NCBI RefSeq assembly: GCF_017353175.1
Contig: NZ_JAFMYW010000001.1
Span: 682,001-746,000 of the forward strand
Length of the DNA stretch: 64,000 bases
Source of the DNA: Fibrella forsythiae
GTDB taxonomy: Bacteria; Bacteroidota; Bacteroidia; Cytophagales; Spirosomataceae
Reading direction: 5' to 3'
Below the pieces are notes generated by a model, which saw nothing but the letters and a program-made list of their open reading frames with translations, did no database searches and was not told where the DNA came from. This document shows positions 17,201-25,654 of the stretch, piece by piece (within the stretch, counting starts at the first letter, position 1; every line of letters starts with the position of its first letter). A program made the position numbers and the translations under genes.

Positions 17201-19261
17201 CTATTCTATCCGAAACAGATGCATCGGCATAATATACGGGTCCAGTTCCACGAAGTTCCATTCCCCCTTCCAGGTGTATTTGTTGCCCGTCAGCAGATCA
17301 TGAACCGTATAGGGCTGGTCAGCATCAATACCCAACTGCCAGATGGGTACCTGAACCACCCCTGCACGCCGATTATAGGCGTCCATATTTACGACCGTCA
17401 GCAAGCGGTTATCGCCGGTAACTTTCAGATACGCCGTCAAATGCTCCTCATCAATTCGGCAGAAAGTCAGGTTATTGGTTTGCTGCAGGGCCGGATTCTC
17501 GCGTCGGATGCGGTTGGTCAGGCTGATCAGGTACGTTAGTTTGTTGGTGCGCTCCCAGTCCCAGTGGCGGATTTCGTATTTTTCTGAGTTCAGAAACTCT
17601 TCTTTATTCGGCACCGGCACATGCTCCATCAATTCGAAAGAAGGGCCATAAATTCCGTAATTAGCCGAAAGCGTTGCGGCCAGAAAGTAGCGAATCAGGA
17701 ATTGAGGTTCGTGACCCGACTGCAGCACCCCGGGATTGATATCATGGGTTGTTGGCCAGAAATTCGGCCTGAAATAATGCTTCATTTCGCCCGCCGTCAG
17801 CTCGGTCATGTACTGCTCCAACTCGGCTTTGGTCGTTCGCCAGGTGTAATACGTATACGAATGCGCAAAGCCAACTTTTGCCAGTTGCTGCATCACTTTG
17901 GGTTTTGTGAATGCCTCCGACAGAAACAGCATATCAGGATGCTGTTTCTTCACTTCGGCAATGACCCATTCCCAAAATTCGAACGGTTTGGTGTGCGGAT
18001 TATCAACCCGAACGATACGTACCCCCCACTCGGCCCAGACAAGCAGCACTCGTTTTAATTCGAGCCACAGATTTTGCCAGTCGGCAGTTTCAAAGTAAAC
18101 AGGGTAAATGTCCTGGTATTTTTTAGGCGGATTTTCGGCATACTGAATCGTTCCGTCGGGGCGTTTTTTGAACCATTCGGGATGTTCTTTAGCCCACGGA
18201 TGATCGGGAGAGCATTGGATTGCCAAATCCATGGCCACTTCAATTCCGTAGTTTTTCGCCTCGGTGATCAGGTGCTTAAACTCGTCGACCGTACCTAATT
18301 CGGCATGAATGGCATCGTGCCCACCCTCGGCGGAGCCAATACCATACGGAACACCGGGTTCGCCGGGCAGGCATGTAACCGAGTTATTTTTCCCTTTCCG
18401 GTGAGCCGTACCGATTGGGTGAATAGGTGGCAGGTAGAGCACATCAAAGCCCATGCCGGCAATGCGTGGCAATAATTTCTCCACATCGCCAAAGTTGCCG
18501 TGAACAGGTACGTTGCCAGGGCCCAGTTCCCGGCTTGCCGAACGGGGGAACAGGCAGTACCATGTACTGAACCCGGCGGCAGCCCGATCAACCTCAACGT
18601 TGAGTTCGTATTGGTAGCGGGCCGGATGCTGCCGTTCCGGGTATAGTTGCGCCCAGACTAGAAACTGCTCACTTTCGGCCACCTGAATTGCCTCCTGATA
18701 CGCTTCATTGTTTGCTAGCTCTGATCCTTCGCGAAACAGGGCAGCCACCCGAAGTAGGGTTGCCGCGTCATGCGCGTCGGCATTTGATGCGCTACCAGCC
18801 CGGTGGGCCATGCCGTCGACCAGTACGGCACCAGCCAGTAGTTCACTGCTTATACGTTGACCATCAGCAACTTTCAGTTCGATCTCATGCTGCCAGGAAG
18901 CAATGTGATCAACCCAGGCTTCTATTGTATATTGGTAACGACCCAGTTTTTCTACGGTAAATGCCCCAGCCCAGCGGTCATTGAGCAGTAACTGCAGGGG
19001 CGTTTCCTGCCATTTTTTTTCATTACCATGGCGATAGAGTAACCGGGCAGCCAGAACATCATGACCATCTGTAATGATATCAGCTTCAACCGGAATACGA
19101 TCACCAATAATGGCTTTTATAGGGTACCTACCAGGCCGGTCGTAGCCTGCGTCGACTTCCGGCGAGACGCGTTCGATCCGAACGCGAGTCTGCCCGGCAA
19201 TGCCAGACAATGAAAGGTCTGGTTTGGTTGCAGACTTTGTCAACGACGATTGTTTCTTCAT
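17201..19261 (-). CDS. glgE: Alpha-1,4-glucan:maltose-1-phosphate maltosyltransferase
   Basis: 686 residues of GH13 subfamily 3. GlgE adds maltosyl units from maltose-1-phosphate to alpha-glucan chains in the cytoplasm. N-terminal beta-domain with VEADIITDGHD; the linker region GFSTWYCLFPRS is typical. Catalytic motifs: VRVDNPHTKPFEFW (nucleophile Asp near residue 415), FLSEAFTKP (acid/base Glu) and a FWPTTHDINP region. The C-terminal beta domain ends MPMHLFRIE. The start at 19261 (MKKQSSLTKS) is chosen because upstream codons lack family similarity. The usual partners TreS, Mak/Pep2 and GlgB are not in the window, so the source of maltose-1-phosphate is not shown here. Confidence 0.93.
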   Translation of the reverse strand: MKKQSSLTKSATKPDLSLSGIAGQTRVRIERVSPEVDAGYDRPGRYPIKAIIGDRIPVEADIITDGHDVLAARLLYRHGNEKKWQETPLQLLLNDRWAGAFTVEKLGRYQYTIEAWVDHIASWQHEIELKVADGQRISSELLAGAVLVDGMAHRAGSASNADAHDAATLLRVAALFREGSELANNEAYQEAIQVAESEQFLVWAQLYPERQHPARYQYELNVEVDRAAAGFSTWYCLFPRSASRELGPGNVPVHGNFGDVEKLLPRIAGMGFDVLYLPPIHPIGTAHRKGKNNSVTCLPGEPGVPYGIGSAEGGHDAIHAELGTVDEFKHLITEAKNYGIEVAMDLAIQCSPDHPWAKEHPEWFKKRPDGTIQYAENPPKKYQDIYPVYFETADWQNLWLELKRVLLVWAEWGVRIVRVDNPHTKPFEFWEWVIAEVKKQHPDMLFLSEAFTKPKVMQQLAKVGFAHSYTYYTWRTTKAELEQYMTELTAGEMKHYFRPNFWPTTHDINPGVLQSGHEPQFLIRYFLAATLSANYGIYGPSFELMEHVPVPNKEEFLNSEKYEIRHWDWERTNKLTYLISLTNRIRRENPALQQTNNLTFCRIDEEHLTAYLKVTGDNRLLTVVNMDAYNRRAGVVQVPIWQLGIDADQPYTVHDLLTGNKYTWKGEWNFVELDPYIMPMHLFRIE

Positions 19262-19431
19262 AGATGAAAGGGTGATTGATGCACAAAAATAACGTAGCCC
19301 GACTGAGTTTGCAGTACGGTTCGTTGTTCGCCTGATATCGCCAGAAATGATGTTACCCACCAACGCTCAAAGCACTGCTGCAACAAGTTTGGCGAGGCTA
19401 CATAGTATTCCCGGGATCTTTTATACACAGA

Positions 19432-19499
19432 GAGGCCATGAACTACTACCTGATCTGTTAACTACTGTCAACACAGAGCAATTAGTAATTCATGGCCTC
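19432..19499. repeat. Intergenic hairpin, 16-bp stem GAGGCCATGAACTACT
   Basis: 19432-19447 pairs with 19484-19499 over 16 bp with one G-T. The loop is 36 nt. Its architecture is like the other hairpin elements, but the loop lacks the GCTCCGCT word. It lies in the 284-bp gap between glgE and the small AT-hook-like gene. Confidence 0.6.
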
Positions 19500-19545
19500 G
19501 GGTGTTCGATTTGCTGGCCACCAATCAGGCTATGGGTGTATTCAG

Positions 19546-19998
19546 CTACTCGGCCTTTGGCCGACCAACTTTACCAGTTTTTTCAGCAGGCTTGTTCAAT
19601 TTCAACGAATAGCCAGTTACGCCGCCGTCAAAGTCGAAAGAGCTGATAACGAAGGTATATTTCTGAGTAACGTAGTCAATACCATTCTTTTGGAGAATAA
19701 ATGGCAACGAAATGCTGTAGCTTTTTGCCGCCTTCACTACTTCAAAAGCAGATGAGTCACCAGAATCAGCCGGCACCAGATACAAAAGTTTAGCAGTACG
19801 CTTACCGGCCTGAGCACCAACTTTAAACGTCATTCCATCAAGATTGAGGCCTAGCTGTTCAACAGTTTTATTTGGCAGTACTAATTTTCCCGTTGTAGAA
19901 ATATAGCCAGTAAGTGTAGCTGGTTTTTTCGAGCGCTTTTGTGGAACAACATCTGTGTTTTCCGAAGGGTTGAAGAAGCGGATTTCGCCTGTCTGCAT
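19546..19998 (-). CDS. Small protein with AbrB-like strand pattern and C-terminal AT-hook-like motif
   Basis: 150 residues from the ATG at 19998 (MQTGEIRFFNPSE); an alternative ATG at 20034 adds 12. No family recognised with confidence. The region TGKLVLPNKTVEQLGLNLDG (~33-52) has the spacing of SpoVT/AbrB swapped-hairpin DNA-binding domains (strand, GKxxLP, helix with LGL, then DG and a strand), though this is only a pattern match. The middle is beta-rich. The last residues KTGKVGRPKAE contain GRPK, the core of an AT-hook. A nucleoid or transcription role is possible. Base composition is more AT-rich than the neighbours. Confidence 0.6.
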   Translation of the reverse strand: MQTGEIRFFNPSENTDVVPQKRSKKPATLTGYISTTGKLVLPNKTVEQLGLNLDGMTFKVGAQAGKRTAKLLYLVPADSGDSSAFEVVKAAKSYSISLPFILQKNGIDYVTQKYTFVISSFDFDGGVTGYSLKLNKPAEKTGKVGRPKAE

Positions 19999-20520
19999 AA
20001 TGTTGGGATTGATAAGTTCATCACAAACATACACATTTATATTAGGTGAGAAAAAATTATTTATAATAACCTAGTTTAGCACCTTTTCTAGAATGCAGAA
20101 ATATGCTATCCTCTTCACATTTTATTCGGCATCAACATTTACGCTCATAAATTAAGGGAGTCTGCTTCGTCATTTATTAACCTACACATGCACGGCAGGC
20201 AGCATATTCGGGCCGGTGAAACTTATAAAAAGTAATAGCTAGTAGCCGTTACCTAATAAAAAAGGTGCTCAATAAAGTAGATAAAAACACGATTTCTTAT
20301 AACTAATTTTCACAAAACAGGTCTATTTGAGTGCTAAACTTTCAGAAATAGTGACAGTATGGATTTTTACAGGATCCGGAAAACTGTTTATCCAGATAGA
20401 TAGTGTATTTTAAAATAACGCATCAGTAAGTATACCGAGGTACAAAAACTTAAGCCTTACCTGATGTTCAGGTAAGGCTTAAGTTTTTGTAAAATAAAGG
20501 CGGTTGACGTGTATCTGCGG
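19999..20520. other. 522-bp AT-rich stretch without a gene
   Basis: No coding frame with family features. It should hold the promoter of the leftward AbrB-like gene near 20040-20080 (very AT-rich) and, at its right end, the perfect 24-bp hairpin described separately. I see nothing else in it. Confidence 0.55.
20441..20491. terminator. Perfect 24-bp hairpin, likely terminator of the NIPSNAP gene
   Basis: 20441-20464 pairs perfectly with 20468-20491, with a TGT loop. Outer arms are A/T runs (ACAAAAACTTAAG), so it can end transcription from either side. It sits 30 bp past the stop of the leftward NIPSNAP gene. Confidence 0.82.
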
Positions 20521-21288
20521 TTATTGGATCGGTGAGTAATCGGTAGGTTTCATGTAGACCGACTCAACTTTCACGGTTAATGGGCCTCCTTTTTCCGAAT
20601 CTGCTTTTACTTTCTCCCAGATTGGATCTTTGCGAAACATCTCAAAATTTGCCTTTCCTTCTTCTTCACTTGGATGGGCAAGGATATAGACCAGTTTGGG
20701 CTGCACGCCCTCTTTTTCGGCCGTTGTCCAATAGGCAATGTTTTCCATACCGTGCTTCGTAAACAGCTTCCGGGTGTGGTCGCGGAAACGGGTCAGCAGG
20801 TTTGGCAGTTTGTCTGGCTGGGCAGTGTAGGTACGTAGTTCAAACGTACGCATCGGTGATTTTTTCTTTAGCTTAATGGCAGGCGACAGGTCTGATTCGG
20901 TCATAAAGTAAGAGTCAACTTTCTCGACCAGTTTCCCGTTGGCTTCTGTCTTGGCCACTACCGCCCGCCAGGCCGGATCAGATCCGAAATGTTTCCACGA
21001 TGTATCGCGGGCAGCCTTGCTGGGATAGGCCAGAATGTAGATCAACTCTTTACGGCTGGTGTCGATTGGGGTCCAGTAGCCGATATTTTCCATGCCATGT
21101 TTTTCAAAAAGCTTGGTCGTGTATTGCCTGAACCGGTCAACAATAGCCTCGTACTTACCCGGAGTTGGATGGTACACACGTACCTCATAGTATTTTGAAG
21201 AGGGACTTTGAGCAAAAGCCATAGTGGTCAGACAGCAAAGCGCCAATAAGCCAACTGTATTTGAAAGGGTGAAGCGATGTTTGGTCAT
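20521..21288 (-). CDS. Exported protein with two NIPSNAP domains
   Basis: 255 residues. Signal peptide MTKHRFTLSNTVGLLALCCL...AFAQ, then two copies of the ~105-residue NIPSNAP ferredoxin-like domain. Each copy has YYEVRVYHPTPGKYE or FELRTYTAQPDKL, FRQYTTKLFEKHGMENIGYW or FRDHTRKLFTKHGMENIAYW, and YILAYPS or YILAHPS. The internal duplication is plain. The biochemical role of bacterial NIPSNAP proteins is unclear. The ATG at 21288 gives a proper signal peptide; an upstream frame to 21330 adds residues without support. It diverges from the HAD gene. Confidence 0.88.
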   Translation of the reverse strand: MTKHRFTLSNTVGLLALCCLTTMAFAQSPSSKYYEVRVYHPTPGKYEAIVDRFRQYTTKLFEKHGMENIGYWTPIDTSRKELIYILAYPSKAARDTSWKHFGSDPAWRAVVAKTEANGKLVEKVDSYFMTESDLSPAIKLKKKSPMRTFELRTYTAQPDKLPNLLTRFRDHTRKLFTKHGMENIAYWTTAEKEGVQPKLVYILAHPSEEEGKANFEMFRKDPIWEKVKADSEKGGPLTVKVESVYMKPTDYSPIQ

Positions 21289-21440
21289 CAGATGTATGTG
21301 ATATTTTAGAGTGAAAGGACATAGTTTCAAAAATTATACTGATTTCCTGAAAATCAGCGTTGGTTTTAGCGCTGACATGCACACACCTGGTATGAACAAA
21401 ATGAACGCCTATCTGTCATAATATATAATCATGAACAACT

Positions 21441-22118
21441 ATGACAGATACAAACAATACGCTATACCTGATTTTCGATATGGATGGAACACTGATTGAT
21501 AGTAATCCAACCCACAGAGAAGCATACACTCAATTTTTTGCTCGTCATGGTATCAAAATCTCTGATGATGATTTTACGCAACACATCTCTGGCCGAATCA
21601 ATACCGAGATAATGACCTTCTTCTTTGGACAAAAAGGTAAGAAATTAACAGACAAACAGATAGAAGAACTGGTTGTTGAAAAAGAAACTCTTTTTCAGCA
21701 ACTATACAGCCCTATAATCAGGCCGATAGCTGGCCTTCCCGGATTTTTAATGGCGGTAAAAGCTGCCGGCATCCCAATGGCGCTTGCCACATCGGCCCCA
21801 CTACTAAATGTTGATTTCGTTTTTGACAAGTTGGGCATCCGTCAATTTTTTCAGCACGTGATCACCGATGGCGACGTACCTAAGGGTAAACCTGACCCTG
21901 CGGTTTTCCGGATTGCGGCCGACCGGATGGGTGCCGATCCGGTACGGTGTCTTGTTTTTGAAGACTCGGCAAAAGGTGTTGAAGCGGCCCAGCATGCGGG
22001 CATGAAAGTTATTGCCCTCAAAACCAGCCACGAACCGGAAGCAACAGAAAAAGCAGACCTGGTGATTGATGCGTATACGCAAATCAAGGTAGACCAATTG
22101 AGCGGTATGCTCACTTAG
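21441..22118 (+). CDS. HAD-superfamily phosphatase, beta-phosphoglucomutase-like
   Basis: 225 residues, cytoplasmic. Motif I DMDGTLIDSNPTH (nucleophile Asp and following Asp), a helical cap (~20-90), motif II LATSAP, motif III Lys in KGKPDPAVF, motif IV VFEDSAKGVEAA. Full length for subclass I HADs of the phosphoglycolate phosphatase/beta-phosphoglucomutase group. The His after the DSNP motif also fits the beta-PGM group, but the substrate is not certain. Its first third is AT-richer than the rest. Confidence 0.88.
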   Translation: MTDTNNTLYLIFDMDGTLIDSNPTHREAYTQFFARHGIKISDDDFTQHISGRINTEIMTFFFGQKGKKLTDKQIEELVVEKETLFQQLYSPIIRPIAGLPGFLMAVKAAGIPMALATSAPLLNVDFVFDKLGIRQFFQHVITDGDVPKGKPDPAVFRIAADRMGADPVRCLVFEDSAKGVEAAQHAGMKVIALKTSHEPEATEKADLVIDAYTQIKVDQLSGMLT

Positions 22119-22235
22119 CTCCCGGTCGTGAGTATGAATCGAGCAAGGCTAACCAGGCTTTTCTCCGGAATCACTTGTTTCAGCGCGTGAGGGGGTTATT
22201 TTTGACAAATCTCTTTTTTATTCCCCGCTAACATC

Positions 22236-23198
22236 ATGCTGAGCCGCGTTGCCAACTCAATTTACTGGATGAATCGCTACATTGAACGGGCCGAGAATTA
22301 TGCCCGCTTCATGAGCGTGAATTTCAACCTTGCCCTCGATCTACCACCCAACGTGGTACCGCAATGGGAGCCGCTGCTTATTGCTACTGCCAACAACTTT
22401 GGTTTCTACGAACACTATCAGGAGGCAACCCGCGACAATGTGATCGAGTATATGACGTTCGATAAGCGGAACCCCAGTTCGATTGTATCCAGCCTGAATT
22501 TTGCCCGTGAAAACGCACGCACTGTTCGGGAGACGATCTCGCGGGAGATGTGGGAAAAACTGAACGAACTCTACCACATGGTTCAGGGAACCGGTAACCA
22601 CGCCGACTGGAGCCTGGGTCAGACGCAGGATTTTTTTACCGAAATCAGCTACGGAGCGCAGCTTTTCTACGGCATCATCGACGCTACGATTACCCGCAAC
22701 GAAGCCTGGCATTTTGCCCGCGTTGGCCGGTTCACCGAACGCGCCGATAAAACGACCCGGTTTCTGGACGTAAAGTATTTCACCCTCCTCCCCGCCGACG
22801 GATCAGCTTCGACCACGCTCGACCTGGTGATCTGGGCCGCTGTGCTTAAATCGGTGTCGGCCTATAACATGTTCCGGCAGCAGTATCGCAGCTTAACGCC
22901 CGCCAACATTGTGGAATTTCTCCTGTTGGATAAACTATTCCCGAGGGCGGCGGCACATTGCATTCGTCAGGCCGAATTATCGCTGTACGAAATCTCAGGT
23001 ACGCTGGTATCGCAGGGGTTTGGCAACAGTGCCGAACGGGCTATCAGTAAGCTGAGGAGCGATCTGGAATTTACGGTGGTAGACGATGTATTTAAAAGCG
23101 GCCTGCACGAGTTCCTTGATAATTTCCAGACCCAGACCAACGAAATCGGTACGGAGATTTACAAAACGTATTTCGATCTGAAAGCTGTAGAGGCGTAA
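22236..23198 (+). CDS. Alpha-E domain protein (DUF403)
   Basis: 320 residues, all-helical, with the family opening MLSRVANSIYWMNRYIERAENYAR and the later motif HFARVGRFTERADKTTRFLDVKY. Full length. In many bacteria this gene sits with a circularly permuted ATP-grasp gene and a transglutaminase-like gene, a set suspected to make or modify a small peptide. Neither partner is adjacent here: the next gene converges and encodes an EcsC protein. Biochemical function is unknown. Confidence 0.9.
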   Translation: MLSRVANSIYWMNRYIERAENYARFMSVNFNLALDLPPNVVPQWEPLLIATANNFGFYEHYQEATRDNVIEYMTFDKRNPSSIVSSLNFARENARTVRETISREMWEKLNELYHMVQGTGNHADWSLGQTQDFFTEISYGAQLFYGIIDATITRNEAWHFARVGRFTERADKTTRFLDVKYFTLLPADGSASTTLDLVIWAAVLKSVSAYNMFRQQYRSLTPANIVEFLLLDKLFPRAAAHCIRQAELSLYEISGTLVSQGFGNSAERAISKLRSDLEFTVVDDVFKSGLHEFLDNFQTQTNEIGTEIYKTYFDLKAVEA

Positions 23199-23231
23199 AG
23201 GAAAGGCGTCTTTTTGTCCTGGATATCCGGG

Positions 23232-23286
23232 AACAGGCCTGGCTCCACAGTTAGTTGTACATACTAGCCTGGGCGCCGGGCCTGTT
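23232..23286. terminator. Convergent-gene hairpin
   Basis: AACAGGCCTGGC (23232-23243) pairs with 23275-23286 with one G-T, followed by a short T-run. It is placed between the converging alpha-E and EcsC genes. Confidence 0.6.
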
Positions 23287-23295
23287 TAGTGCCGC

Positions 23296-24033
23296 CTATT
23301 TCTTTGTTCTCATTCGATAGGCCATTACGGCTACGTTCCCCAGGTCGTCGAGCAATCGCCAGTTAGCGATGACGCCTACAACGGCGCCGATACCGGGTAC
23401 AAGCTGAAGCATTTTGGCCAGGTCAATATAATCGCGGTATTCCTGCTGAAACGTCAGCCAATCGAACTGATGGATATCGTTGGGGAGCGTCTGGGAATAG
23501 GTTGTCCAGTTCTCGAGTTGCGCGAAGAGTTCCTGACGGCGGCTTTGGCTCGAAAACGCCAGTTGAAAGATATGAAGCAGGTAGAGCCGCTCCCGGTAGT
23601 CTGACACATCGTGCCCGTAGAGTGCGGCAATATCGTAGAGCATTTTCATTTTCAGACTCAACAGCAGCGGAAAATCGGCAAGGCCTACCAGCAGGCCGGC
23701 GGCACCGGTTAAGCCCCCTTCGGCCGCCCCAAATCGCTTATACCAGGCAATCCGGTTATGAACGGCTGCTTCGCGCTCTTCGAGCGATTTGTTCGTCAAC
23801 GGCTTGGGAGCTGTGAACTCAGAACCTAGCAATACGGCACGAGTCATGTGTTTGATGGCTCCCGTTATCACCGCATGCACTTTATTCGGAATCAACCGGT
23901 TGATTCGTGTTTGCCACGATTTTGCCAGCCGGTTTGTCAATGAAGGCTTCCGGCGCATCTTTTCCGACCAGCGCACAACCTCCTGCTGAGCCGTCTGTTC
24001 GTAGGACGTCATTGAATCGAGTTGAGTGGACAT
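23296..24033 (-). CDS. EcsC-family protein
   Basis: 245 residues. The EcsC domain core is at ~75-240, with a Gly/Ala-rich hydrophobic stretch (GGLTGAAGLLVGLADFPLLL), YDIAALYGHDVSDYRER, and a second Gly-rich segment near the end (LVPGIGAVVGVIANWRLLDD). The family is named for a B. subtilis gene next to an ABC transporter; its molecular role is not known. Likely membrane-associated. No transporter is adjacent. ATG at 24033. Confidence 0.85.
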   Translation of the reverse strand: MSTQLDSMTSYEQTAQQEVVRWSEKMRRKPSLTNRLAKSWQTRINRLIPNKVHAVITGAIKHMTRAVLLGSEFTAPKPLTNKSLEEREAAVHNRIAWYKRFGAAEGGLTGAAGLLVGLADFPLLLSLKMKMLYDIAALYGHDVSDYRERLYLLHIFQLAFSSQSRRQELFAQLENWTTYSQTLPNDIHQFDWLTFQQEYRDYIDLAKMLQLVPGIGAVVGVIANWRLLDDLGNVAVMAYRMRTKK

Positions 24034-24188
24034 ACTGGTGATAACCCAAAACGCCCCAGCTTTGGCTGACTATATGCTGGATTTTCCACGAATGGTTTTT
24101 CCCTTACTCCAATGGCATCATGGTCCAGTCAGCGTATCACGTTACCGGGATTGTCAGTGCAGCGCGTCAACAACCCCGGCAAGTAGCA

Positions 24189-25607
24189 TTACGAAAGCAG
24201 GCTCCGCCGTTCGTTGAAGGTTTTCAGCACAAACTCGCCGAAGATGGTATTGGCCCAGGCAAACCATTTGCGGGTAAACTTGCTGGCATCGTCTTTATGA
24301 AAGGCTTCGTGCATAAAGCCCGTCCCCGCATTGATGCTTTGTAACGTACGCAAACATTGCCTGATCTCGGCATCGTTGGTGCTTGTGAGGCCACGGATAA
24401 TGATGCTGAGAGGCCATATCATATCGATACCGGCGTGTGGGCCACCAATACCTTCGCCTGCTTTCCCTCTGAAGAAGAACGGGTTATCGTCGCTGAGCAA
24501 CAGCTTACGCGTATTCTGGTAGATCGGATCGCTGACGGGCATAGCTCCCAGATACGGCATAGCCAGGAGGCTGGGTACGTTGGCATCGTCCATCAAATTA
24601 TACGATCCGTAGCCGTTTACTTCATAAGCATACACTTTACCATATTTTGGATGTGTCGTTACGGCGTGTTGCTTCAGCGCGGCATCTACTTCATTGGCCA
24701 TTGTGCGCGCTTCGTTCGCCAGTGACGCGTTTGATTTTAAGGCCGTGAGCAACTCAGCCATTTGCCGGAGCGAGGTTACGGCAAAGAAGTTCGCTGGAAT
24801 CAGGTACGGGTAAATGGTGGCGTCGTCGCTGGGGCGAAACATTGAGCAGATGAGCCCGTTGGGTTTGGCGGGGTATCCGTAACCACCTAATGGTACACCA
24901 TCAGTGGCCCAACTCGTGCGCCGTTCAAATTTATAAGGGCCCTTTCCGGTCTTGCGTTGCTGTTCGCGAAACGTTTGAACAACCAGCCGCATGGCTTCCT
25001 GCCAGCTGGCATCGAACGGTGTTGTATCGCCTGTTCGTTTCCAATAAAAATAAGCGAGCCGAATAGGATAGCAGAGGCTGTCTATCTCCCATTTGCGCTC
25101 GTGGAGGCCGGGTTTCATGTCGGTGGCATCATTCTTCCACTCACCCGTTTTAGTCTGCTCTTTGTAAAAGGCATTGGCGTACGGATCGAACCGGATACAG
25201 CGCGCCTGCCGGGCAATAACACCAGCCACCAGTTGTTGTAGTGGTTTATCCTGCGACATCAGAGGCAAATAAGGCCATACCTGCGCTGTCGAATCGCGCA
25301 GCCACATGGCATCAATATCACCAGTGATGACATACGTGTCAGGCCTTCCATCGAGCATTGAGTGGTCAACGGTCGTATCGAGCGTATTGGGGAAGCAGTT
25401 CTCGAACAGCCACGCCATCTCCGGATTTTTTATTCCGTTCTTTACGGCCAGAATGGTTTTCTCAACGGCCTCTGACCGGAAATTGCGCTGCGAAAGCGGC
25501 ACCCGAACAACGGGATAATCTGCCGCCGGTTTAGCCAGTGAGAATTGCCCTGCCGATACGGCAGCGGTGGTTAGGGAAGCCGTTTGAATGAATGTTCTTC
25601 GGTTCAT
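24189..25607 (-). CDS. GH125 exo-alpha-1,6-mannosidase
   Basis: 472 residues. N-terminal export signal with twin-Arg (MNRRTFIQTASLTTAAVSAG), then an (alpha/alpha)6 GH125 domain: TYVITGDIDAMWLRDSTAQV, KWEIDSLCYPIRLAYFYWK, GLICSMFRPSDDATIYPYLI, YDLMDD-like YNLMDDANVPSLLA and GIGGPHAGIDMIWPLSI near the end. GH125 enzymes remove terminal alpha-1,6-linked mannose with inversion and without metal. The gene lies 47 bp downstream of a GH76 gene on the same strand, so the two are probably one operon for alpha-1,6-mannan. Periplasmic location is inferred from the signal. Confidence 0.9.
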   Translation of the reverse strand: MNRRTFIQTASLTTAAVSAGQFSLAKPAADYPVVRVPLSQRNFRSEAVEKTILAVKNGIKNPEMAWLFENCFPNTLDTTVDHSMLDGRPDTYVITGDIDAMWLRDSTAQVWPYLPLMSQDKPLQQLVAGVIARQARCIRFDPYANAFYKEQTKTGEWKNDATDMKPGLHERKWEIDSLCYPIRLAYFYWKRTGDTTPFDASWQEAMRLVVQTFREQQRKTGKGPYKFERRTSWATDGVPLGGYGYPAKPNGLICSMFRPSDDATIYPYLIPANFFAVTSLRQMAELLTALKSNASLANEARTMANEVDAALKQHAVTTHPKYGKVYAYEVNGYGSYNLMDDANVPSLLAMPYLGAMPVSDPIYQNTRKLLLSDDNPFFFRGKAGEGIGGPHAGIDMIWPLSIIIRGLTSTNDAEIRQCLRTLQSINAGTGFMHEAFHKDDASKFTRKWFAWANTIFGEFVLKTFNERRSLLS

Positions 25608-25654
25608 ATTATTTAATTACACTTACGTCTGCTCCTGCTGAGAGCAACGGAAAA

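Noticed and set aside
20441-20491. Perfect 24-bp hairpin as a member of the loop-sharing family
   Set aside because: Three-base loop, A/T-rich outer arms and position fit an ordinary bidirectional terminator.
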